A DNA stretch of 17,808 nucleotides from Betaproteobacteria bacterium UBA5582 (lineage in GTDB: Bacteria; Pseudomonadota; Gammaproteobacteria; Burkholderiales; Rhodocyclaceae). The stretch lies in NCBI GenBank assembly GCA_002425245.1, contig DILW01000167.1, positions 1 to 17,808 on the forward strand, written 5' to 3'. Of this stretch, positions 1-7,016 are shown piece after piece (position 1 is the first letter of the stretch; every line of letters starts with the position of its first letter). Both the position numbers and the translations under genes were made by a program. The notes under the pieces were generated by a model. The model made no database searches. It was not told the origin of the DNA and saw only the letters and a program-made list of their open reading frames with translations.

Positions 1-984
1 GAGAGCGGCGACGCTGAGCGCGGCATGCGTCGCCGCCTGGACGCCGACCGGCCGCAGGTCGGAAAAGACGACGATACGCCAGGCAGTGCCCGAGAGGTGG
101 CGCGACATCGCCAGGTAGGGGCGCGCGCCCTGTGCCGACGCCACGTCGTCGCGCAGGTGTTTGGGCAGGCGGACGATGCGCCCCTCGTCGGCGCCGGCCA
201 GATCAAGGTCGAGGCTGATCTTGCCGAGCGGCTGGCCGGCGAACTGCTGCCGACCGAGACGATCAAGCTTGTCGCGGGCCTGGGGATGCAGCGTTGCATA
301 GCGCCATTCCGGCGGCGAAGCGAGCAGTACCACATCGTTGCGGTCGACGATCAGCGCCGGCGCTTCCTGCGCCAGCCAGCGCCGCTCGACCTCACGGATC
401 CCGGACTTGACGACGGCGACGCCGATCACCTTCCATTCCTGCGTCTCGTCGCGGATCGGCAGGGCAAAGTAGTAGCCCGGCTCCTGCCGGATGGGATCGA
501 CCGCATAATGCCGCGCCGGCGTGCCGCGCACTGCGTCGCGGAAAAATGGCATGTAGGCAAGATCGGAACCGAGCAGGTTGTCGGAAAATATCCAGTCGCT
601 GGAAGCAACGACAATGCCGCGGGTATCGAGGACGAAGATCGCCGGCCCGCCGAGATGGTCATTCAATTTCTGCAGGAAGCGGTTGGCCTCGGCCTGCAGG
701 ATGTCCTGGCCCTCGGCCGGCCCCCGCAACAGCGCCAGGATTTCCTGATTGAGTTCGACGGCGCTGGGGATGGAGGCGTGGCGGGTGACCTCGCTATCGA
801 TGGCAGCACCGAGGATGTCGAGCTGATGCGAAGCCGCCTGGCGCATCTTGCCAATCCCGTAGTGCTCGGACAAGCGATAGGACAACAGCCCGAGCAACAA
901 CAGGGCGACCACCGCCGCCACCAGCCCGAGCAGGCGATGGGGACGGGGAAAGGGGGTGGGCAGGTGGGCTGGGGAATCGGGCAT
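1..984 (-). CDS. Sensor histidine kinase, DctB/AauS type, N-terminal part (cut by left edge)
   Basis: This is the first 328 codons of a membrane sensor kinase read from the reverse strand; the rest lies beyond the left edge. Residues about 17-36 form one hydrophobic membrane segment after a short proline-rich cytoplasmic start. Residues about 40-310 form an extracytoplasmic sensor domain of the double-Cache kind seen in DctB; the stretches YMPFFRDAVRG and PGYYFALPIRDE are typical of that family. A second membrane segment begins at the edge, and the kinase domain is not visible. An in-frame TAG lies ten codons upstream and fixes the ATG at 984 as the first possible ATG; no strong Shine-Dalgarno is seen. 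The gene follows the glt/gdhA operon on the same strand. In Pseudomonas the acidic amino acid ABC operon is likewise followed by the DctB-like kinase AauS, so the ligand could be Glu/Asp rather than C4-dicarboxylates. Family is sure; ligand is inferred. Confidence 0.85.
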   Translation of the reverse strand, partial: MPDSPAHLPTPFPRPHRLLGLVAAVVALLLLGLLSYRLSEHYGIGKMRQAASHQLDILGAAIDSEVTRHASIPSAVELNQEILALLRGPAEGQDILQAEANRFLQKLNDHLGGPAIFVLDTRGIVVASSDWIFSDNLLGSDLAYMPFFRDAVRGTPARHYAVDPIRQEPGYYFALPIRDETQEWKVIGVAVVKSGIREVERRWLAQEAPALIVDRNDVVLLASPPEWRYATLHPQARDKLDRLGRQQFAGQPLGKISLDLDLAGADEGRIVRLPKHLRDDVASAQGARPYLAMSRHLSGTAWRIVVFSDLRPVGVQAATHAALSVAAL

Positions 985-1073
985 GTCGGGCGGGCTCAGC
1001 GAGCGCTCATTCTAAGGCCGAACGCGCGCCGGGACGGACGACGGGATTGATGCGAGCCACGGCTTCAGGCTGC

Positions 1074-1101
1074 GGGAAACCCGGCTCCAGCCGGGTTTCC
1101 C
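1074..1101 (-). terminator. Perfect 12-bp hairpin after gdhA
   Basis: The arms GGGAAACCCGGC and GCCGGGTTTCCC pair perfectly around a TCCA loop, 22 bp past the gdhA stop. There is no T-tract on either strand, so it is not a classical intrinsic terminator. It may end or stabilise the gdhA transcript, or partly separate the operon from the sensor kinase gene. The rest of the 139-bp gap up to the kinase start shows only a possible -10 element (TAGAAT on the minus strand at 1009-1014) without a matching -35. Confidence 0.55.
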
Positions 1102-1123
1102 GTCATCCCGGGCGCCCGGACGA

Positions 1124-2425
1124 TCAGGGATAAAGGCCGCGCTGCTCACGCGCCGCCAGTACCCGCTGACAGGCGATGATGAAGGTCGCCGTGCGCAACG
1201 ACACCTTGCGTTCGGCCGCCAGCGTCCAGATTGCCTCAAACGCCCCGATCATGATGCGTTCCAGGCGCTGGTTGATTTCATCCTCGCTCCAGAAGAAGCT
1301 GGAGAAATCCTGCACCCACTCGAAATACGACACGGTGACGCCGCCGGCATTGGCCAGCACGTCGGGCACCACCAGAACGCCACGCTCACGCAGGATGTCG
1401 TCGGCGGCCGGCGTGGTCGGACCGTTGGCGCCTTCGACGACGATGCGGGTTTTGATCGTCTGCGCCCGTTCGGGCAGGATCTGCCCTTCCAGTGCCGCCG
1501 GCACCAGGTAATCGGAGGGAATCAGCCAGAAGTCATCAACCGAAACCGGCGCAGCGCCGGCAAAGCCCTGCAAGCCGCCGTTGGCCGCCGCATGCGCCAG
1601 CGCGGCGGGGATATCGATCCCGGCCTCGTTGGCAACGGTCGCCGAGTGATCCTGCAGGGCGACGACCTTGGCACCGGCTTCATGGAACATGCGGGCGGCG
1701 ATCCCGCCGACGTTGCCGAAGCCCTGAACAACGACACGTGCGCCCGCGATGGGGACATTGCTGCGCCGGCCGGCTTCGCGGGCAGCGATGAAGACACCGC
1801 GCCCGGTCGCCTCGTGGCGGCCGAGCGAACCACCGAGCGAAATCGGCTTGCCGGTGACCACACCGGTGGCGGTCGAACCGACGTTCATCGAGTAGGTATC
1901 CATCATCCAGGCCATGGTCTGCTCGTTGGTGCCGACATCGGGCGCCGGAATGTCCTTGCCCGGGCCGATGATGACGCCGATTTCCGAGGTGTAGCGACGG
2001 GTGATGCGCTCCAGTTCATCGCGCGAATGGGCCCGCGGATCGAGCCGGATACCGCCCTTGGCGCCACCGTATGGCAGGTTCAGGGCGGCGTTCTTGATCG
2101 TCATCCAGCCCGACAGCGCCATCACTTCGTTGAGCGTCACCGCCGGATGGAAGCGCACGCCACCCTTGCCAGGGCCACGCGACAGGTTGTGCTGGACGCG
2201 GTAACCCTCGTAGTGGGCTACCGTACCGTCGTCGCGATGAATCGGCACATCGACGATCATGATGCGCTTCGGGTGCTTCAGGGTTTCCACCCACTTGGCC
2301 AGGCTGCCCATGTGCGGGGCAACGCGGTCGATCTGCTCGAGGAAGCTGGCCCAGGGCTCGGGCGCCGCCGGGTTGAGGAAGGAAAGCCCGGCCGGGCTTT
2401 CCCTGCTGCTTGCTACGTTACTCAT
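1124..2425 (-). CDS. gdhA: Glutamate dehydrogenase (Glu/Leu/Phe/Val dehydrogenase family)
   Basis: The 433-residue protein catalyses reversible oxidative deamination of glutamate to 2-oxoglutarate and ammonium in the cytoplasm. The N-terminal substrate domain shows GPGKGGVRFHP (84-94), K111, and the signature LPYGGAKGGI with catalytic K123. D163 in PAPDVGTNEQ is the usual catalytic aspartate. The Rossmann domain has GFGNVG at 235-240. Length is normal for the small hexameric type. The ATG has GGAGAG about 6-10 nt upstream. The gene starts 32 bp after gltL and is the last metabolic gene of the glutamate/aspartate uptake operon, so a catabolic role seems more likely than ammonium assimilation. 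NAD or NADP preference cannot be settled by eye. Confidence 0.95.
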   Translation of the reverse strand: MSNVASSRESPAGLSFLNPAAPEPWASFLEQIDRVAPHMGSLAKWVETLKHPKRIMIVDVPIHRDDGTVAHYEGYRVQHNLSRGPGKGGVRFHPAVTLNEVMALSGWMTIKNAALNLPYGGAKGGIRLDPRAHSRDELERITRRYTSEIGVIIGPGKDIPAPDVGTNEQTMAWMMDTYSMNVGSTATGVVTGKPISLGGSLGRHEATGRGVFIAAREAGRRSNVPIAGARVVVQGFGNVGGIAARMFHEAGAKVVALQDHSATVANEAGIDIPAALAHAAANGGLQGFAGAAPVSVDDFWLIPSDYLVPAALEGQILPERAQTIKTRIVVEGANGPTTPAADDILRERGVLVVPDVLANAGGVTVSYFEWVQDFSSFFWSEDEINQRLERIMIGAFEAIWTLAAERKVSLRTATFIIACQRVLAAREQRGLYP

Positions 2426-2457
2426 GTCTCTCTCCGTTTTGTAATGTTGTCAGGCCA

Positions 2458-3186
2458 TCAGTGGTGCAGGATCTTGGCCAGGAACTGCTGTGCCCGTTCC
2501 GAACGCGGATTGGCGAAAAAGGCTTCCTTCTCGTCGTCTTCGACGATGCGGCCGTGGTCCATGAAGATGACGCGGTTGGCAACGCGGCGGGCAAAGCCCA
2601 TTTCGTGCGTCACGCACATCATGGTCATGCCTTCCTGCGCCAGCTCCGTCATCACGTCGAGCACTTCATTGACCATTTCCGGGTCGAGCGCCGAGGTCGG
2701 CTCGTCGAACAGCATGCAGATCGGGTCCATCGCCAGCGCCCGGGCGATTGCCACCCGCTGCTGTTGGCCGCCGGACAACTGGCCGGGGAACTTGTGTGCA
2801 TGCGCCTTCAGGCCGACCCGGTCGAGCAACTTCAAGCCCTTGTCGATGGCCTCGTCCTGCTGGCGGCCGAGCACCTTGACCTGAGCGATGGCCAGGTTCT
2901 GGGTGATGCTCATGTGCGGGAACAGTTCGAAGTTCTGGAAAACCATGCCGACGTGGGCGCGCAGCTTGGACAGGTTGGTTTTCGGATCGCCGACCGAGGT
3001 GCCGTTGACGATGATTTCGCCCGACTGGAAGGGTTCGAGACCATTGACGCACTTGATCAGCGTCGACTTGCCGGAACCTGAGGGGCCGCAGACGACGATC
3101 ACCTCACCCTTGCTGACCGTGGTGCTGCAATCCTTGAGCACGTCGAAACTGCCGTAGTTCTTGCTGACATGGGAAATCTGGATCAT
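2458..3186 (-). CDS. gltL: Glutamate/aspartate ABC transporter ATP-binding protein
   Basis: This 242-residue ATPase powers a polar amino acid importer from the cytoplasmic side. Walker A is GPSGSGKST (34-42), the Q-loop glutamine is Q84, the ABC signature is LSGGQ (137-141) followed by QQRVAIARA, and Walker B is ICMLFDE (156-162) followed by PTSALDPE. Length and sequence match GltL/GlnQ/AatP proteins. A clear AGGAG lies before the ATG. It follows gltK by 23 bp and precedes gdhA by 32 bp. Assignment to Glu/Asp rather than another polar amino acid rests on the neighbouring binding protein and asparaginase. Confidence 0.95.
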   Translation of the reverse strand: MIQISHVSKNYGSFDVLKDCSTTVSKGEVIVVCGPSGSGKSTLIKCVNGLEPFQSGEIIVNGTSVGDPKTNLSKLRAHVGMVFQNFELFPHMSITQNLAIAQVKVLGRQQDEAIDKGLKLLDRVGLKAHAHKFPGQLSGGQQQRVAIARALAMDPICMLFDEPTSALDPEMVNEVLDVMTELAQEGMTMMCVTHEMGFARRVANRVIFMDHGRIVEDDEKEAFFANPRSERAQQFLAKILHH

Positions 3187-3209
3187 GACTATCTCCTGGA
3201 AACGCGGCC

Positions 3210-3893
3210 TCAGGCCGGTTGGTATTTTTTCTGCAGGTGCTTGACCAGCATCGACGCGGCAAAGCAGAGGACGAAATAGACGAGGCCAGCAAACAGCAGC
3301 AACTCGACCAGGCGGCCGTCACGGTCGCCAACCTTGTAAGCGGCACCGAAGAAGTCGGCCAGCGCGGAGACATAGACCAGCGAGGTATCCTGGAACAGGA
3401 TGATGGCCTGGGTCAGCAGCAGCGGCACCATGTTGCGGAAGGCCTGCGGCAGGATCACCAGGCGCATCGCCTGACCGTAGGTCATGCCCAGCGCCTGACA
3501 GGCCGCCATCTGGCCCTTGGGCACCGACTGGATGCCGGCGCGGATGATCTCCGAGTAGTAGGCCGACTCGAACAGCGCGAAGCCGATCATCGCCGAAGCG
3601 AGGCGCAAATCGGTATTGGGCGGCAGGCCGAACAGGTCGGCGATGAAGCGCGGCACGATCAGGAAGAACCAGAGCAGGACCATGACCAGCGGTATGGCGC
3701 GGAACAGGTTCACATAGCCGGCGGCAAACAGCGACAGCGGCTTGATCGACGACAAGCGCATCATCGCCAGCAGGGTGCCCCAGACGATGCCGACGACAAT
3801 GGCGATCAGGGTGATTTCCAGCGATACCGCCATGCCGTCCCAAAGGATCGGCAAGGCGCCGGGAATCGAAGACCAGTCGAATTCGTAAACCAT
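3210..3893 (-). CDS. gltK: Glutamate/aspartate ABC transporter permease
   Basis: This is a 227-residue inner membrane permease of the His/Glu/Gln/Arg/opine family, forming a heterodimer with GltJ. Several hydrophobic segments are visible, and the EAA loop that contacts the ATPase reads RAGIQSVPKGQMAACQALG followed by ILPQAFRNMVP. The ATG directly abuts the TAA of gltJ with no base between them. Its Shine-Dalgarno (GGGGG) lies inside the last codons of gltJ, which suggests translational coupling and equal output of the two permeases. Confidence 0.93.
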   Translation of the reverse strand: MVYEFDWSSIPGALPILWDGMAVSLEITLIAIVVGIVWGTLLAMMRLSSIKPLSLFAAGYVNLFRAIPLVMVLLWFFLIVPRFIADLFGLPPNTDLRLASAMIGFALFESAYYSEIIRAGIQSVPKGQMAACQALGMTYGQAMRLVILPQAFRNMVPLLLTQAIILFQDTSLVYVSALADFFGAAYKVGDRDGRLVELLLFAGLVYFVLCFAASMLVKHLQKKYQPA

Positions 3894-4631
3894 TTACTTG
3901 CCCCCCATGTAGCCCGGCACACGGACCTTGTCTTCCAGCTTCTTCATCAGCGTCATGACGACAACGTTGATCGCCACATAAGCCACGGTGACGGCGATGA
4001 AGGATTCGTAGGGTTGCGCCGTGTAATCGACCAGTTGGCGGCCCTGGGCGGCCAGTTCGAGCAGGCCGATGGTCGAGCAGACGGCGGAGTTCTTGAAGAT
4101 GTTGAGGAACTCGGAAGTCAGGGGCGGCATGATCAGGCGGAAAGCCATCGGCAGCAGCACGTGGCGATACACCTGTGGCAGCGTGAAACCGAGTGCCAGG
4201 CCGGCGTTCTTCTGGCCCCTGGGCAGCGAGTTGATCCCCGAGCGCACCTGCTCGGCCACGCGGGCACTGGTGAACAAGGCCAGGCAGACCATTGCTGCCA
4301 GAAACTGCTGCAATACCGGATGCGACTGCTTGTAGGCGTCGCCCAGGCTCTGCGGCACCAGCTCCGGCATCACGAAATACCAGATGAACAACTGGACGAG
4401 CAGCGGAATGTTGCGAAACAGTTCGACGTAGGCGGTGGCCAGACCGCTCAGCAGCTTGTTCGGGACAGTGCGCAGGACGCCGACGACGGCACCGAGCAGC
4501 AACGCAATGACCCAGGCGCTGAGTGAAAGCATCAAGGTCATCTGCAGGCCGGCGAACATCCAGCCGAGATAGGTCGTATCGCCGACCACGGTCGGTTGCA
4601 GGAAGATGGACCAGTTCCATTGGTAATTCAT
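3894..4631 (-). CDS. gltJ: Glutamate/aspartate ABC transporter permease
   Basis: This 245-residue inner membrane permease is the partner of GltK. After a short N-terminal stretch of the kind found in GltJ/AatQ proteins (MNYQWNWSIF) come hydrophobic segments near residues 27-50 and 65-92 and two or three more. The EAA loop reads RSGINSLPRGQKNAGLALG followed by VLLPMAFRLIMPPL. AGGAG is placed well before the ATG. The gene lies 58 bp after ansB, and the gap holds a G+C-rich stem-loop. Length is normal for the family. Confidence 0.94.
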   Translation of the reverse strand: MNYQWNWSIFLQPTVVGDTTYLGWMFAGLQMTLMLSLSAWVIALLLGAVVGVLRTVPNKLLSGLATAYVELFRNIPLLVQLFIWYFVMPELVPQSLGDAYKQSHPVLQQFLAAMVCLALFTSARVAEQVRSGINSLPRGQKNAGLALGFTLPQVYRHVLLPMAFRLIMPPLTSEFLNIFKNSAVCSTIGLLELAAQGRQLVDYTAQPYESFIAVTVAYVAINVVVMTLMKKLEDKVRVPGYMGGK

Positions 4632-4656
4632 GAGGAACTCCTGAATAGGTGATTGA

Positions 4657-4678
4657 GGGCGGCCGGGACCGACCGCCC
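4657..4678 (-). other. Stem-loop between ansB and gltJ
   Basis: GGGCGG and CCGCCC form a 6-bp G+C stem around about 10 nt, and CGG/CCG inside it could extend the stem across one C-A mismatch. There is no T-tract. An mRNA-stabilising or partial-attenuation role inside the operon is possible. The call is weak because short G+C stems are common in such DNA. Confidence 0.3.
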
Positions 4679-4689
4679 GCGTGCCGGGA

Positions 4690-5754
4690 TCAGTATTCCC
4701 AGAAGATGCGCTGCAGTTCCTTGCTGTCGCCGGTCTTGGTCAGGGCGACCGTGGCCAGGATGCGGGCCTTCTGCGGATTCAGATCGTGGGCGACGACCCA
4801 GTCGTACTGGTCATCCGGCTGCTCGGCGTTGCGCAGGACGAAGCCGCCGGCATTGACGTGCGAGGAACGGATGATGTGCACGCCCTGGCCACGCAGTTCG
4901 CGCAGGCCGGCGACAACATTCTTGGCCACCGAACCGTTACCGGTGCCGGCGTGGATGATCGCCTTGGCGCCGCTGGCCGCCAGTGCCTTGTAGGCGGTAT
5001 CGGCGACGTTGCCGTGACCGTAGGCGATGCCGACCGCCGGCAGGCTGTCGATCTTGTCGATGTCGAACTCGGAATTGACGGTGTGGCGCTTGGCCGGCAG
5101 GCGGAACCAGTAGTTCTTGCCCTCGACGATCATGCCCAGCGGACCCCAGGGGCTCTTGAAGGCGCCGGTCTGGATGTTGATCATCTTGGAGACGTCACGG
5201 CCGCTGTTCAGTTCGTCATTCATCGCCACCAGCACGCCCTTGCCGCGAGCATCCTTGGCGGCAGCGGCGGCAACGGCGTTGTACAGGTTGAGCATGCCGT
5301 CAGCCGACATCGCGGTGCCCGGACGCATCGAGCCGACCAGGACGATCGGCTTGTCGCTCTTGATCACCAGGTTGAGGAAGTAGGCGGTCTCTTCCAGCGT
5401 GTCGGTGCCGTGGGTGATGACGATGCCGTCAACATCCGCCTGCTTCGTCAGCGCCGAGACGCGCTTGCCGAGGGTCAGCAGGTGCTCGTTGGTGAAGCTC
5501 TCGGAAGCGATCTGGAAGACCTGCTCGCCGCGCACGGCGGCGACCTTGGCGAGTTCCGGAACACCGGCGATCAGCTTGTCGACCGGCACTTTGGCGGCCT
5601 GGTAGGTGGCGCTGTTGGTGGCTTCGGCGCCGGCGCCGGCGATGGTGCCGCCAGTGGCGAGGATGACGACATTGGGCTGGGCGGCCATGACCGCCAGCGA
5701 GGCGGCGCAGCCGGCAGCGAAGACGGCGCAACGGGTGAAAATACGCTTGAACAT
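4690..5754 (-). CDS. ansB: Periplasmic glutaminase-asparaginase (type II)
   Basis: This exported 354-residue enzyme hydrolyses asparagine and glutamine to aspartate and glutamate plus ammonia. Residues 1-25 form a signal peptide (basic MFKR, hydrophobic core, likely cleavage after VMAA before QPNV). The active-site motifs are GGTIAG with nucleophile T37, Y51, HGTDTLEETAYFL with T117/D118, and K190. The ending HDLNPQKARI then RIFWEY closely resembles Pseudomonas glutaminase-asparaginases. An ATG 42 bases upstream is in frame, but GAGGAG stands just before the ATG at 5754, and that start gives a clean signal peptide. The gene sits between the binding-protein gene and the permease genes of the Glu/Asp importer, so its products feed directly into that importer. 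The Asn/Gln ratio is not predictable here. Confidence 0.95.
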   Translation of the reverse strand: MFKRIFTRCAVFAAGCAASLAVMAAQPNVVILATGGTIAGAGAEATNSATYQAAKVPVDKLIAGVPELAKVAAVRGEQVFQIASESFTNEHLLTLGKRVSALTKQADVDGIVITHGTDTLEETAYFLNLVIKSDKPIVLVGSMRPGTAMSADGMLNLYNAVAAAAAKDARGKGVLVAMNDELNSGRDVSKMINIQTGAFKSPWGPLGMIVEGKNYWFRLPAKRHTVNSEFDIDKIDSLPAVGIAYGHGNVADTAYKALAASGAKAIIHAGTGNGSVAKNVVAGLRELRGQGVHIIRSSHVNAGGFVLRNAEQPDDQYDWVVAHDLNPQKARILATVALTKTGDSKELQRIFWEY

Positions 5755-5760
5755 GATGAA

Positions 5761-5766
5761 CTCCTC
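5761..5766 (-). promoter_or_regulatory. Ribosome binding site deciding the ansB start
   Basis: GAGGAG on the minus strand lies 6 nt before the ATG at 5754. This favours that codon over the in-frame ATG 14 codons further upstream, which would put extra polar residues before the signal peptide. Confidence 0.8.
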
Positions 5767-5791
5767 TGTTTTCTGGGGATGAGCCGGGCCG

Positions 5792-5813
5792 GGCACCCCC
5801 TTCCGGGAGTGCC
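5792..5813 (-). other. Stem-loop between gltI and ansB
   Basis: GGCACCCCC and GGGAGTGCC form a 9-bp stem with one C-A mismatch and a 4-nt loop, 26 bp past the gltI stop and before the ansB ribosome site. No T-tract follows. In ABC operons a hairpin after the binding-protein gene often protects its message from 3' decay, so that binding protein is made in excess over permease. That role is inferred here. Confidence 0.5.
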
Positions 5814-5839
5814 GCGATCACGACGGATTTTTCAGGAAA

Positions 5840-6727
5840 TTATTCGAACGCTTTGTCGTTCGGCGCCTTGTACAGGGCCTTCATTTCGGCCGACAGCGGC
5901 ATGTTCAGGTTCAGGCCCTTGGGCGGGATCGGGTTCATGAACCACTTGTTGTAGATCTTTTCGGCGTCGCCGGAAGTCATCGCCTTGGTCAGCGCCGCAT
6001 CGACCACCTTCTTGAACTCGGCGTCGTCCTTGCGCAGCATGCAGCCGTAGGCTTCCTTGGACTGCGCCGTGCCGACCACGGCCCAGTCGCCCGGTTTCTT
6101 GGCCTTGGCCATTTCGCCGTAGAGCAGCGCATCGTCCATCATGAAGGCGACGGCACGGCCGGTTTCCAGGGTCAGGAAGCTTTCGCCGTGATCCTTGGCC
6201 GAGATGATGTTCATCTTCATCTGCTTTTCTTCGTTCATCCGGCGGATCAGCCGCTCGGACGTCGTGCCGGCGGTGGTGACGACGTTCTTGCCGGCGAGGT
6301 CGGCAAAGTCGTTGATGCCGGAGGTCTTCCTGGTCATCAGGCGGGTGCCGATGACGAAGATCGTCGTCGAGAAGCCGACCTGCTTCTGGCGCTCCAGGTT
6401 GTTGGTGGTCGAGCCGCACTCGATGTCCACCGTGCCGTTCTGCAGCAGCGTGATGCGGTTGGCCGAAGTGACCGGCATCAGCTTGGTATCGAGCTTGGCC
6501 AGCTTCAGTTCGCTCTTGATCGCATCGACCACCTTGAGCATCAGTTCATGCGAGTAGCCGATGACCTGCTGCTTGTCGTCGTAGTAGGAGAACGGGATCG
6601 AGGATTCGCGGTGACCGAGCGTGATGCTGCCGGTGTCCTTGATCTTCTTCAGCGTCGAGGCTTCCTGGGCGACCGCTGGGGTGACGGCAGCAGTGGAAAA
6701 AACGGCGGCGAGGGCAATACGTTTCAT
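5840..6727 (-). CDS. gltI: Glutamate/aspartate ABC transporter periplasmic substrate-binding protein
   Basis: This 295-residue secreted binding protein (SBP_bac_3 family) captures acidic amino acids for GltJKL. The signal peptide MKRIALAAVFSTAAVTPAVA ends before QEAS. The family N-terminus is visible: LKKIKDTGSITLGHRESSIPFSY. ANRITLLQNGTVDIECGSTTNN (89-110) is the conserved ligand-lobe segment of GltI/AatJ proteins, and the C-terminus FMNPIPPKGLNLNMPLS is also typical. The reading frame is open for 59 further codons upstream, but that extension lacks a signal sequence, whereas AGGAG precedes the ATG at 6727. It is the first gene of the operon, behind a sigma-54 promoter. Exact ligand preference among Glu, Asp, Gln and Asn is unproven. 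Confidence 0.95.
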   Translation of the reverse strand: MKRIALAAVFSTAAVTPAVAQEASTLKKIKDTGSITLGHRESSIPFSYYDDKQQVIGYSHELMLKVVDAIKSELKLAKLDTKLMPVTSANRITLLQNGTVDIECGSTTNNLERQKQVGFSTTIFVIGTRLMTRKTSGINDFADLAGKNVVTTAGTTSERLIRRMNEEKQMKMNIISAKDHGESFLTLETGRAVAFMMDDALLYGEMAKAKKPGDWAVVGTAQSKEAYGCMLRKDDAEFKKVVDAALTKAMTSGDAEKIYNKWFMNPIPPKGLNLNMPLSAEMKALYKAPNDKAFE

Positions 6728-6732
6728 GTTTT

Positions 6733-6737
6733 CTCCT
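6733..6737 (-). promoter_or_regulatory. Ribosome binding site deciding the gltI start
   Basis: AGGAG on the minus strand lies 5 nt before the ATG at 6727. It supports the signal-peptide start over the 59-codon upstream extension of the frame, part of which would also lie upstream of the predicted sigma-54 transcription start. Confidence 0.85.
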
Positions 6738-6746
6738 GAAGGGAAG

Positions 6747-6765
6747 GAAGCCGCGAACGGGCTTC
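6747..6765 (-). other. Possible hairpin in the gltI leader
   Basis: GAAGCC and GGCTTC form a 6-bp stem with a 7-nt loop. It falls inside the predicted untranslated leader, between the sigma-54 start point (near 6768) and the ribosome site. It may stabilise the message. This is weak evidence. Confidence 0.25.
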
Positions 6766-6779
6766 GGCAGGTTCTATAG

Positions 6780-6795
6780 GGCAAGCGGCGTGCCA
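6780..6795 (-). promoter_or_regulatory. Sigma-54 (RpoN) -24/-12 promoter of the gltI operon
   Basis: The minus strand reads TGGCACG, four bases, TTGCC, which matches the sigma-54 consensus TGGCACG-N4-TTGCW with the invariant GG and GC at correct spacing. Transcription should start near 6768, giving a leader of about 40 nt to the gltI ATG. Sigma-54 control requires an enhancer-binding activator. This agrees with the palindrome at 6903-6916 and the DctB-type kinase gene at the end of the operon. It explains how uptake could be tied to amino acid supply. Confidence 0.85.
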
Positions 6796-6902
6796 GCATC
6801 CCGGGATCGACACGGTTTTCATAACATGCTGATTTATTGGAAATCACGAGCAAGTCAGGCGGCGCGTTAACACGGAATCTCGACGTTTTTACATGCTGGA
6901 CC

Positions 6903-6916
6903 ATCGGATTTCCGAT
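6903..6916. promoter_or_regulatory. Palindromic upstream activator site, AauR-like
   Basis: ATCGG-ATTT-CCGAT is a perfect 5+5 inverted repeat with a 4-nt spacer, about 110 bp upstream of the sigma-54 promoter, a usual distance for an enhancer site. As I recall it, the AauR site in Pseudomonas is TTCGG-N4-CCGAA; the TCGG-N4-CCGA core matches fully and the outer pair differs. I see only one copy in this gap. The remainder of the 289-bp gap (6728-7016) holds a weak promoter candidate for the plus-strand gene (TTGTCA at 6968-6973 and CACAAT 18 nt later) and nothing else clear. Confidence 0.55.
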
Positions 6917-7016
6917 ACCCGCACCAAGGACGACAATATAACCGGCCAGCTCTCCCCCGGCATCTGTTGTCAGGAGCGAGTCTGCTCATGCACAATGCCA
7001 TCAGGGGGAAACGCCA

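Noticed and set aside
25..1050. 341-codon plus-strand open frame at the left edge
   Set aside because: It is the shadow of the sensor kinase on the minus strand, which shows the DctB-like membrane and Cache features.
1735..1740. CACGTG hexamer inside gdhA as a second parS
   Set aside because: The flanks lack the GTTN and NAAC bases that ParB needs.
1592..2884. Long plus-strand open frame opposite gdhA and gltL
   Set aside because: It is the antisense shadow of two genes with clear motifs. Its protein is rich in Arg, His, Gln and Asp and has no recognisable domain, as usual for reverse frames in GC-rich DNA.
4158..4163. CACGTG hexamer inside gltJ as a parS site
   Set aside because: The flanks do not match the parS core.
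3219..4526. Long plus-strand open frame opposite gltK and gltJ
   Set aside because: It is antisense to two permease genes with intact EAA loops. Its His/Gln/Asp-rich composition is a mirror of hydrophobic codons.
4681..5940. Long plus-strand open frame opposite ansB
   Set aside because: It runs through ansB and into the end of gltI on the other strand and shows no domain of its own.
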